A stretch of DNA of 10,402 bases from DASVXQ01 sp040414855 (GTDB lineage Bacteria; Actinomycetota; CALGFH01), in the NCBI GenBank assembly GCA_040414855.1, contig JBEDUQ010000363.1, positions 1 to 10,402 of the forward strand, written 5' to 3'. Every line of letters starts with the position of its first letter. The stretch's first letter is position 1. A program made the translations under genes and the position numbers. Below, piece by piece: positions 1 to 5,963 of the stretch. Under the pieces are notes generated by a model, which was not told the origin of the DNA, did no database searches, and saw only the letters and a program-made list of their open reading frames with translations.

Positions 1-666
1 GAGTCGGAGCAGTACTTCGCCGAAGCGCTCGACGGCGAGAAGCGGCAGGTCGCCAGCGTGACCTCGAACCCGGCCCACGGCCTCTACTGCGACATCGTCG
101 ACCACGAGCGGGCGCACCTGATGGCCCGCCGGCTGCTGGCGCCGGACATGTTCTCGGGCTGGGGGATCCGCACGCTCTCCAAGGCTTCGGTCGCCTACAA
201 CCCGATGAGCTACCACAACGGCTCCATCTGGCCGCACGACAACGCCTTCATCGGCGCGGGGCTCAAGCGCTACGGGCACGCCAAGGCGGCCAACCGCCTG
301 GCGACCGCGCTGTTCGACATGGCGGTGACCGTCGACGACATGCGGCTGCCGGAGCTGTTCTGCGGTTTCACGCGCCGCTCGCCGCAGCGGCCGGTGGCCT
401 ACCCGGTCGCCTGCTCGCCGCAGGCGTGGGCGTCGGGCGCGCCGTTCCTGCTCCTCCAGGCGATGCTCGGCATCTCGGCGACGGCGCCGGAGAACACCCT
501 TCTGGTCAAGCAGCCGCACCTGCCACCGTGGCTCAACACGGTCGAGCTCCACAACCTCCGCGTCGGCCACTCGACCATCTCGGTCGTCTTCCGCCGCCAG
601 GGCGAGACGACCGGGTTCTCGCTGCTCGAGAAGGAGGGGGACCTCCGGGTTCTGATGGAGGAGTAG
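1..666 (+). CDS. Amylo-alpha-1,6-glucosidase / glycogen debranching enzyme, C-terminal part (5' end outside window)
   Basis: The frame is open from the first base to the TAG at 664-666, so this is the last 221 residues of a longer protein; the GTG at 58 is internal. Visible motifs fit the (alpha/alpha)6-barrel domain of bacterial amylo-alpha-1,6-glucosidase-like proteins: YHNGSIWPHDN at residues 71-81 of the visible part, then an ELFCGF segment, then a YPVACSPQAWASGAPF segment. In this fold, acidic residues around the WPHD and PELF segments are usual catalytic or substrate-binding candidates. The family hydrolyses alpha-1,6 branch points of glycogen-like glucans in the cytoplasm. The terminal ~60 residues (TLLVKQPHLPPWL onward) resemble the beta-rich tail commonly seen after the barrel. 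It lies about 500 bp upstream of rho behind a separate promoter candidate, so it is probably a different transcription unit. Substrate cannot be fixed from this fragment; related MGH1-like or GH63-like hydrolases are the alternative. Confidence 0.8.
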   Translation, partial: ESEQYFAEALDGEKRQVASVTSNPAHGLYCDIVDHERAHLMARRLLAPDMFSGWGIRTLSKASVAYNPMSYHNGSIWPHDNAFIGAGLKRYGHAKAANRLATALFDMAVTVDDMRLPELFCGFTRRSPQRPVAYPVACSPQAWASGAPFLLLQAMLGISATAPENTLLVKQPHLPPWLNTVELHNLRVGHSTISVVFRRQGETTGFSLLEKEGDLRVLMEE

Positions 667-703
667 GGTATGGCAAGAGGAGTGGCCGTCTTGCACGAGG
701 CTG

Positions 704-733
704 TTGCGCTCGGCGATTGCTGACCTCTACAAT
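704..733 (+). promoter_or_regulatory. Candidate housekeeping-sigma promoter for the rho leader
   Basis: A -35-like TTGCGC (704-709) and a -10-like TACAAT (728-733) are separated by 18 bp. The -10 matches the consensus at five of six positions, unusual in this GC-rich background. It lies just after the debranching-enzyme stop and faces rho. The start point would fall near 740, giving a leader of about 430 nt. Inferred from sequence only. Confidence 0.5.
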
Positions 734-739
734 GCGGGA

Positions 740-1170
740 GGTCACAGTCGCTGGCCAATTCGGTCGACGCCCCCGCATTCCGCGCACATCGCTTTGGCGA
801 TTTCTGTGGCTTGCAGTGCACATCCGACGTTGCAGTCCCGCGGGGGCAAGCGGCGATTCAGGCCAGTGACGGCAGACCAAACGTTCCTTTCGATAGGCGA
901 CCGGGTCGCGTGATCCGATACCTCAGCGGGAGCTCGTCCTGAGCTGAGGGAGTCCGGGGGACTGAACAGCATCGAAGCGATCGGCTCCTGGCCTCCCCCA
1001 GAAGGCTACGCAGTGTGGCGCGGGCTTTCGTGCTGGGCGGACGCACCCTCGTCGCAGAAGGGGAGCAGCGCGAAATTTCGCTGGCGCCTGACGGCGGCGC
1101 CGTTCATCACCTCTCTCGACGAACAGCGGAGTACCGCCGATCAGGCAGGAATCACCACAGGAAGGTGAAG
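740..1170 (+). promoter_or_regulatory. Long gene-free region: putative structured 5' leader of rho
   Basis: No open frame here looks like a conserved protein. Several short inverted repeats can be read: ATCGC/GCGAT (788-801); GCGAC/GTCGC (897-909); CCTCAGC 921-927 with GCTGAGG 943-949, competing or stacking with AGCTC 931-935 / GAGCT 941-945; AGTCC/GGACT (951-963); the 12-bp palindrome GCGAAATTTCGC (1070-1081); and GGCGCC 1083-1088 with GGCGCC 1096-1101. None is followed by a T-run. TTGCAGT occurs twice, at 811-817 and 830-836. Rho is known to autoregulate its own gene by premature termination in a leader in Escherichia coli; the length and structure here are compatible with a similar role, but that is inference. 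Confidence 0.4.
1152..1168 (+). promoter_or_regulatory. rho ribosome binding site, possibly in a small hairpin
   Basis: AGGAAGGTG (1159-1167) sits 3 nt (5 nt from the AGG core ending at 1165) before the ATG at 1171 and decides that start over the in-frame GTG at 1015. TCACC (1152-1156) is complementary to GGTGA (1164-1168), so part of the Shine-Dalgarno can be folded into a 5-bp stem with a 7-nt loop. Whether the stem forms or matters is unknown. Confidence 0.45.
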
Positions 1171-3315
1171 ATGTCAACCACCGAACGCGGCATACTTGAG
1201 GCCAAGGTGCTGCCTGAGCTGCAGGCGATCGCCTCTTCGATGGGTGTCCAGGGTTACCAGCGTCTGCGCAAGGCCGACCTGATCGGCGCCATCATCGCCA
1301 AGGCCCAGGGTGTCGAGTTCGTTCCTTCGTCGACCCCGAGTGCTCGCGGACGGCGTTCGGCGACCCCGGTCGCCGAGGACGCTCCCGCGCAGCAGTCGCT
1401 CACCGGCGACGACTCGAGTCAAGGCTCCAACGGTGCCGAGCGTCTGGGCCGCCGCCGCATGACCCGCGACGCGGGCGTGCCGATCGCCGAGCTGGCGGTC
1501 TCCGACGGTCCCGGGGCGCAGGCCTCCGGACCGCCGACGAACGCGGTCCAGGGCGGCGAAGGCAACGGCAGACCCCCGGGCGATGACGCCGGTCGCGGCG
1601 TCGACGCCAGCCACGGGGGCGGCGCGCAGGCGAACGGCCCCGCCGGGACCACCGCCGCGGCCACGGACCACCAAGGCGACACACAGTCGCGACCAGAGTC
1701 CGGCGCGGACGGCCAGGACCGGCAGGAGCGGCCCGCCGGGCAGCGCGAAGGCGACGGGGCCCGCGGTGACGGGGCCCGCGGCGCCACCGACAGCACCAAC
1801 AGCGGCACCGGCACCGAGGAGCGGCGCTCCGACGCGCCGGCGGACCGCCAGTCCGACGGCCAGGTGGGCGACGCCGCCCGCGGCGACGGCCAGGCCGATG
1901 GCGGTCAGGCGCAGGGCGGCCAGGGCCAGAGCGGCCAGACCGGCCAGGCGACCGCCGAAGGACAGCAGAACCAGGAAGCAACCCAGGGCGACCGCGGGCA
2001 GCGGCGCGACTGGAACGGAAACAACAATCAGCAGCAGGGCGGCCGCTGGGACAACCAGTCCAGCAACCAGCAGGGCGGCGGCCGGCGGCGCAACCGCAAC
2101 CGGCGCCGCAACCGCTACGGCAGCGAGCAGGGCAACGTCGCGGTCATCGACCGGCCCGACTCGCGCGACCGGGCGGCGGCGCCCGACGACCGGCCCGAGG
2201 TCACCCGGACCGGAACCCTCGACATCCGTTCACAGGACGGCTACGGCTTCCTCCGGGTGAACGGCTACCTCCCAGGCCCTGACGACGTCTACGTGCCCCT
2301 GTCGATGATCCGGCGCACGGGCCTTCGCCGCGGCGACGAGATCGAGGGCGCGGTCAAGCTCCCGCGCGACTCCGAGAAGTACGCGGCTCTGGTCCGCGTC
2401 GACCGGGTCAACGGGATGGAGCCCGAGGTCGCGCGCCAGCGCAAGGACTTCAAGGACCTCACCCCGCTGTACCCGAACGAGCGGCTCCGGCTCGAGCACA
2501 CCCCGACCGAGATCTCGACGCGCGTGATGGACATCATGTGCCCGATCGGCAAGGGGCAGCGCGGGCTGATCGTGTCGCCGCCGAAGGCGGGCAAGACCAC
2601 CCTGATGAAGCAGATCGCCAACGCGGTCAGCGCCAACAACCCCGAGGTGGTCCTGATCATCCTGCTGGTCGACGAGCGGCCAGAAGAGGTCACCGACATG
2701 CAGCGCTCGACCGAGGCGCAGGTGATCTACTCGACGTTCGACCGCCCCAGCGACGACCACTGCCAGGTGTCCGAGCTGACCATCGAGCGCGCCAAGCGCC
2801 TGGTCGAGTACGGCAAGGACGTGGTGATCCTGCTCGACGGCATCACCCGCCTGTCGCGCGCCTACAACCTGGCCACCCCGGCGAGCGGCAAGATCCTCTC
2901 CGGTGGTGTCGACTCCTCGGCCCTCTACCCGCCCAAGCGGTTCTTCGGCGCGGCCCGCAACATCGAGGACGGCGGCTCGCTGACGATCCTCGCGACCGCG
3001 CTGGTTGACACCGGCTCCCGGATGGACGAGGTCATCTTCGAGGAGTTCAAGGGCACGGGGAACATGGAGGTCCGGCTGGACCGCAAGCTCTCCGAGCGGC
3101 GCATCTTCCCGGCGCTCGACGTCGACGCCTCCTCGACCCGCAAGGAAGAGCTGCTGCTCAGCGACGAGGAGCTGGTGGTCGCCTGGAAGCTGCGCAGGGT
3201 GCTCGGCGCCCTCGAGCCGGCACAGGCGCTGGAGCTGGTGGTCGACAAGATGCGCGCCACCAAGACCAACCAGGAGTTCCTGCGGCAGATCCAGCGCGCC
3301 AACATCGGCAGCTGA
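1171..3315 (+). CDS. rho: Transcription termination factor Rho (actinobacterial type, long N-terminal insertion)
   Basis: 714 residues, well over the roughly 420 of E. coli Rho. Rho is a hexameric RNA helicase/ATPase that binds C-rich nascent RNA and ends transcription. Domains in order: a SAP-like Rho_N helical domain (about 5-47); a low-complexity insertion rich in G, Q, D, R and N (about 50-340); the cold-shock-like RNA-binding domain with DGYGFLR and GPDDVYVP (about 345-400); and the RecA-type ATPase with Walker A PPKAGKTT (470-477), Walker B VVILLDG with Asp556, the PPKRFFGAARN Q-loop region, the EEFKGTGNME R-loop and STRKEELL carrying the arginine finger. The insertion matches the actinobacterial trend seen in Micrococcus and Mycobacterium Rho. 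Unusual: Gly557 follows the Walker B Asp where almost all Rho proteins I recall have Ser (DSITRL). The ATG at 1171 is preferred because the conserved domain and a good ribosome binding site begin there. Confidence 0.97.
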   Translation: MSTTERGILEAKVLPELQAIASSMGVQGYQRLRKADLIGAIIAKAQGVEFVPSSTPSARGRRSATPVAEDAPAQQSLTGDDSSQGSNGAERLGRRRMTRDAGVPIAELAVSDGPGAQASGPPTNAVQGGEGNGRPPGDDAGRGVDASHGGGAQANGPAGTTAAATDHQGDTQSRPESGADGQDRQERPAGQREGDGARGDGARGATDSTNSGTGTEERRSDAPADRQSDGQVGDAARGDGQADGGQAQGGQGQSGQTGQATAEGQQNQEATQGDRGQRRDWNGNNNQQQGGRWDNQSSNQQGGGRRRNRNRRRNRYGSEQGNVAVIDRPDSRDRAAAPDDRPEVTRTGTLDIRSQDGYGFLRVNGYLPGPDDVYVPLSMIRRTGLRRGDEIEGAVKLPRDSEKYAALVRVDRVNGMEPEVARQRKDFKDLTPLYPNERLRLEHTPTEISTRVMDIMCPIGKGQRGLIVSPPKAGKTTLMKQIANAVSANNPEVVLIILLVDERPEEVTDMQRSTEAQVIYSTFDRPSDDHCQVSELTIERAKRLVEYGKDVVILLDGITRLSRAYNLATPASGKILSGGVDSSALYPPKRFFGAARNIEDGGSLTILATALVDTGSRMDEVIFEEFKGTGNMEVRLDRKLSERRIFPALDVDASSTRKEELLLSDEELVVAWKLRRVLGALEPAQALELVVDKMRATKTNQEFLRQIQRANIGS
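1750..1779 (+). repeat. 15-bp tandem repeat inside the rho low-complexity region
   Basis: Two adjacent 15-bp units, GGCGACGGGGCCCGC (1750-1764) and GGTGACGGGGCCCGC (1765-1779), differ at one base and encode GDGAR twice. Downstream, GGCCAG recurs at 1918, 1924, 1933 and 1942, encoding a Gly-Gln-rich stretch. These in-frame repeats suggest that the disordered insertion grows and shrinks by replication slippage. Confidence 0.7.
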
Positions 3316-3328
3316 TCCCGCAGGAGGT

Positions 3329-3443
3329 GCCCGCCGGCGTGCCGAACTGGCCCGCCGGCGGTGCCGGGAATGCCGGGCCATGGCCGGCGCGTTGACCTCA
3401 AACGAAGGCGACGAGACGGCCCGCCCGGGAGCGTCCGGCGGGC
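3329..3443 (+). terminator. GC-rich hairpins between rho and rpmE (possible terminator/attenuator)
   Basis: The 242-bp gap after rho holds an 11-bp direct repeat GCCCGCCGGCG (3329-3339 and 3350-3360). Its CGCCGGCG core is self-complementary, so the two copies can also pair as an 8-bp stem. There is a palindrome GGCCATGGCC (3376-3385), and a stem GCCCGCC (3419-3425) / GGCGGGC (3437-3443). None has a T-tract, so a classical intrinsic terminator is not shown. They may slow polymerase, protect the rho mRNA 3' end or separate rho from rpmE expression. Confidence 0.3.
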
Positions 3444-3445
3444 GG

Positions 3446-3473
3446 TTGGGAAGCGTCAGCCTTGGTGTACGAT
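3446..3473 (+). promoter_or_regulatory. Candidate promoter for rpmE
   Basis: TTGGGA (3446-3451) and TACGAT (3468-3473) are 16 bp apart, directly after the last GC-rich hairpin and about 85 bp before the rpmE ATG. The base composition drops in GC from here to the gene, as often seen around promoters. Spacing is slightly short and the -35 is weak, so this is tentative. Confidence 0.3.
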
Positions 3474-3557
3474 CAATCGGTTCGTTCGGCTCCGCTTTTG
3501 CGACCTTCCGCGCGGGCGAGCCGGCGCCAAGATTTCCCCAAAGGAGCGTCAACAAGC

Positions 3558-3779
3558 ATGAAGCAGGGCATTCACCCTGACTACAAGGTCGCGACCGTTC
3601 GATGCTCGTGCGGCGAGACCTTCCAGACGCGCTCGACACAGTCCGAGCTGCGGGTGGACATCTGCTCCAAGTGCCACCCCTTCTACACGGGCAAGCAGAA
3701 GCTGGTCGACACCGGCGGCCGTGTCGAGCGGTTCGAGCGTCGCTACGGCAAGCGGCGCGCGCCCGAGGCCCAGTCCTAA
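3558..3779 (+). CDS. rpmE: 50S ribosomal protein bL31, zinc-binding form
   Basis: 73 residues, the normal length for bL31. It begins MKQGIHPDY, the typical start of the family, and binds the large subunit at the central protuberance, helping to bridge to the small subunit. Four cysteines, Cys16, Cys18, Cys36 and Cys39 (CSCG and CSKC), make this the zinc-binding C+ type; many actinobacteria also carry a cysteine-free paralogue elsewhere that is induced under zinc starvation, which cannot be judged here. The C-terminal tail is basic (ERRYGKRR). The ATG at 3558 is chosen because AAGGAG at 3541-3546 lies 11 bp upstream and the protein family begins here; the frame stays open further upstream without conservation. 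The next gene starts 25 bp after the stop, so the two are probably cotranscribed. Confidence 0.97.
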   Translation: MKQGIHPDYKVATVRCSCGETFQTRSTQSELRVDICSKCHPFYTGKQKLVDTGGRVERFERRYGKRRAPEAQS

Positions 3780-3804
3780 AAGACAGAGACCCCTGGGAGC
3801 CAAT

Positions 3805-4815
3805 GTGACGGACCGCCAGGACCGCCCGGCGGAGGGCACACCCTTTTATTACGGAGGCCAGGCGGTCCTCGAGGGCGTGATGATGCGCGGCCGCGAGACC
3901 TGGTCCGTGGCCGTGCGGCGCCCGCAGCGCGACATCTACGTCGAGCAGCACGACCTGCGTCCGCTGGCCTCCCGCACATCGCTGTTCCGCCTCCCGTTCC
4001 TGCGCGGCATCGGCGTGCTCGCCGACTCGCTGGCGATCGGCATGCGCGCGCTGTCGATCTCCGGCAACCAGGCGCTCGGCGAGGAGGAGCAGCTCAGCGA
4101 CAAGCAGATGGGCTGGTCGCTGGCGATCGGCGCGGTGTTCTTCTCGCTGCTGTTCATTCTGATCCCGGCGACCGGGACCAACTGGCTCTCGCGGCACCTG
4201 CCCAACAACCTGATCTTCAACCTGGTCGAGGGCCTGGTGCGGCTCGGATTCTTCCTCGCCTACATCGCGATCATCTCGCAGCTCAAGGACATCCGGCGCG
4301 TCTTCGAGTACCACGGCGCCGAGCACAAGGCGATCCACTGCTACGAGGCGAAGCTGCCGCTGACGCCGGGCAACGTGGACCGCTTCCCGACGCTGCACGT
4401 CCGCTGCGGCACCAATTTCCTGCTGATCCTGTTCGTGGTCACGCTGGTGCTGTTCACCGTCGGCTTCTCGATCGTGGGCCGGCCGCCGCTGTTCGTGCGG
4501 GTGCCGCTGCAACTGGTGGCGGTCCCGGTGATCGTCGGCATCGCCTACGAGGGGATCAGGCTCGGCGCCGGCCGCGAGCGCTCCGCCCTGGTCAGGGCCA
4601 TCATGAAGCCGGGGCTGTGGTTGCAGATGCTGACCACCAAGCCGCCGAGCCAGGACCAGATCGAGGTGGCCATCCGCGCGCTCGAGCACGTGCTGCCCGA
4701 GACCGAGCGCAGCAAGGTCGTGCCGCTGCCGTCGCCGGTGGTGCTGGGCGCCCGCGACGGCGCCGCGCAGCCGCGTGCCGTCGGCCAGCCGGAGGACCTG
4801 CCTGGAGGTGGGTAG
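3805..4815 (+). CDS. DUF1385 family membrane protein (YqhQ-like), function unknown
   Basis: 336 residues. The N-terminus carries the family signature GGQAVLEGVMMRG at 17-29, and HGAEHK at 170-175 and HVRCGTNF near 198-205 are further conserved blocks of the DUF1385/YqhQ family, sometimes labelled a predicted metal-dependent enzyme. The His, Glu and Cys residues in these blocks could bind metal, but no reaction is established to my knowledge. Four hydrophobic segments at about 103-125, 136-160, 205-224 and 233-252 indicate an integral membrane protein, with the HGAEHK block in the loop between the second and third. The tail after about 300 is low-complexity. The GTG start at 3805 has GGGAG just upstream (3795-3799); a longer frame from 3721 would overlap rpmE and lacks conservation. 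It is placed between rpmE and prfA in several bacterial groups, so a link to translation or envelope is possible but unproven. Confidence 0.9.
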   Translation: MTDRQDRPAEGTPFYYGGQAVLEGVMMRGRETWSVAVRRPQRDIYVEQHDLRPLASRTSLFRLPFLRGIGVLADSLAIGMRALSISGNQALGEEEQLSDKQMGWSLAIGAVFFSLLFILIPATGTNWLSRHLPNNLIFNLVEGLVRLGFFLAYIAIISQLKDIRRVFEYHGAEHKAIHCYEAKLPLTPGNVDRFPTLHVRCGTNFLLILFVVTLVLFTVGFSIVGRPPLFVRVPLQLVAVPVIVGIAYEGIRLGAGRERSALVRAIMKPGLWLQMLTTKPPSQDQIEVAIRALEHVLPETERSKVVPLPSPVVLGARDGAAQPRAVGQPEDLPGGG

Positions 4816-4871
4816 CGCGGCGGCCGTCCGGCCAGCGCAGCCCACTGATGTGCGAAGGTAGGAGCCAATCC

Positions 4872-5963
4872 GTGTTCTCCCAACGACTCGACGAGATCGA
4901 GCAGACCTATACCTCGATCGAGCGGCAGCTCTCTGACCCGGAGGTGCTCGCCGATCACGCCCGCTTCATCGAGCTGTCCAAGCGCTACGCGGAGCTTGGC
5001 GACGTGGTGCGTTCGTACCGTGCCCTGAAGGCGGCGCGGGACGACCTCGCCGCCGGCCGGCAGCTCCTCAAGGAGGAGCGCTCCGCCGACGGCCGCGCCA
5101 TGCTCGAGGAGGAGCTGCGCGGCGCGCAGGAGCGCATCGACCAGCTCGAGAGCGAGCTGAAGCAGGCGCTCGCCCCCCAGGATCCCAGCGACCAGAAGGA
5201 CGTGATCGTCGAGGTCCGCGCGGGGACCGGGGGCGACGAGGCGGCGCTGTTCGCCGGCGACCTGTACCGCATGTACACGCGCTGGGCCGAGCAGCACGGC
5301 TACAAGGTCGAGATCCTCTCGCAGAGCCTCTCGGACCTGGACGGCGGCTTCAAGGAGGTCGTGTTCGCGGTCAAGGGCCGCGGCGCCTACTCCAGGCTCA
5401 AGTACGAGGCCGGCGTCCACCGGGTCCAGCGGGTGCCGGTGACCGAGTCGCAGGGGCGCATCCACACCTCCGCGGCCGGGGTCAACGTGCTGCCCGAGGC
5501 CGAGGAGGTCGACGTCCAGCTCGACCCGGCCGACCTCAAGATCGACGTGTACCGCTCGACCGGCCCGGGCGGGCAGTCGGTGAACACCACCGACTCGGCC
5601 GTGCGCGTCACCCACCTGCCCACCGGTATCGTCGTTGCCATGCAGGACGAGAAGTCACAGATCCAGAACCGCGAGAAGGCGCTGCGGGTGCTCCGCGCCC
5701 GCCTGCTCGACAAGGCGATCGCCGACCAGCAGGCGCAGCTCGCGGCCGAGCGGCGCTCGCAGGTCCGCTCGCTCGACCGCTCCGAGCGGATCCGCACCTA
5801 TAACTTCCCCCAGGACCGCGTCACCGACCACCGCATCGGGCTCTCGGTTGGCGACCTCGCCGGTGTGCTGATGGGCAAGGGCCTGGACCGGATCATCGAC
5901 GAGCTGGCCACGCGCGACCGGCAGTCCCAGCTCGAGGGCATCGACTCGGGGGCGCGGGAATGA
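4872..5963 (+). CDS. prfA: Peptide chain release factor 1 (RF1)
   Basis: 363 residues, close to the usual ~360. RF1 recognises UAA and UAG in the ribosomal A site and triggers peptide release. The N-terminal ~110 residues are heptad-rich helices. The stop-codon-reading tripeptide is PVT at 189-191, within HRVQRVPVTESQGRIH; the P-x-T form identifies RF1 rather than RF2, which has SPF. The catalytic GGQ is at 233-235 within STGPGGQSVNTTDSAVR, the same position as in E. coli RF1; Gln235 is the residue methylated by PrmC. The start is the GTG at 4872, with AGGAG at 4860-4864 seven bases upstream; an in-frame ATG at 4848 lacks such a site and adds unconserved residues. The stop overlaps the prmC start (ATGA), so substrate and modifying enzyme are translationally coupled. 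No internal frameshift site is seen, as expected since that belongs to RF2. Confidence 0.98.
   Translation: MFSQRLDEIEQTYTSIERQLSDPEVLADHARFIELSKRYAELGDVVRSYRALKAARDDLAAGRQLLKEERSADGRAMLEEELRGAQERIDQLESELKQALAPQDPSDQKDVIVEVRAGTGGDEAALFAGDLYRMYTRWAEQHGYKVEILSQSLSDLDGGFKEVVFAVKGRGAYSRLKYEAGVHRVQRVPVTESQGRIHTSAAGVNVLPEAEEVDVQLDPADLKIDVYRSTGPGGQSVNTTDSAVRVTHLPTGIVVAMQDEKSQIQNREKALRVLRARLLDKAIADQQAQLAAERRSQVRSLDRSERIRTYNFPQDRVTDHRIGLSVGDLAGVLMGKGLDRIIDELATRDRQSQLEGIDSGARE

Noticed and set aside
670..723. 17-codon ORF starting at ATG 670 right after TAGGGT (664-669)
   Set aside because: No known peptide family, no Shine-Dalgarno, and it runs across the better promoter candidate; likely chance.
732..869. 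45-codon ORF from the ATG at 732 in the rho leader, as a possible leader peptide
   Set aside because: The ATG overlaps the -10 element and would precede the predicted transcription start; composition is not gene-like.
1070..1081. 12-bp perfect palindrome GCGAAATTTCGC as a specific operator
   Set aside because: One or two such palindromes are expected by chance in 10 kb and it matches no operator I recognise; kept only as part of the leader description.
1015..1170. In-frame GTG at 1015 as rho start, adding 52 residues
   Set aside because: No ribosome binding site there, the added residues are not Rho-like, and AGGAAGGTG precedes the ATG at 1171 where the Rho_N domain begins.
1318..2205. Low-complexity repeats in rho as a CRISPR or minisatellite element
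   Set aside because: The repeats are short, in frame, irregular and explained by the disordered protein insertion; no repeat-spacer pattern.
2230..4845. 871-codon open frame on the minus strand opposite rho, rpmE and DUF1385
   Set aside because: Translation is a low-complexity run of R, A, G, Q, D and H without a recognisable motif, lying opposite three well-supported genes; long antisense frames are expected in very GC-rich DNA.
4848..4871. Upstream ATG start for prfA
   Set aside because: No ribosome binding site upstream, extra residues not conserved, and AGGAG is correctly spaced for the GTG at 4872.
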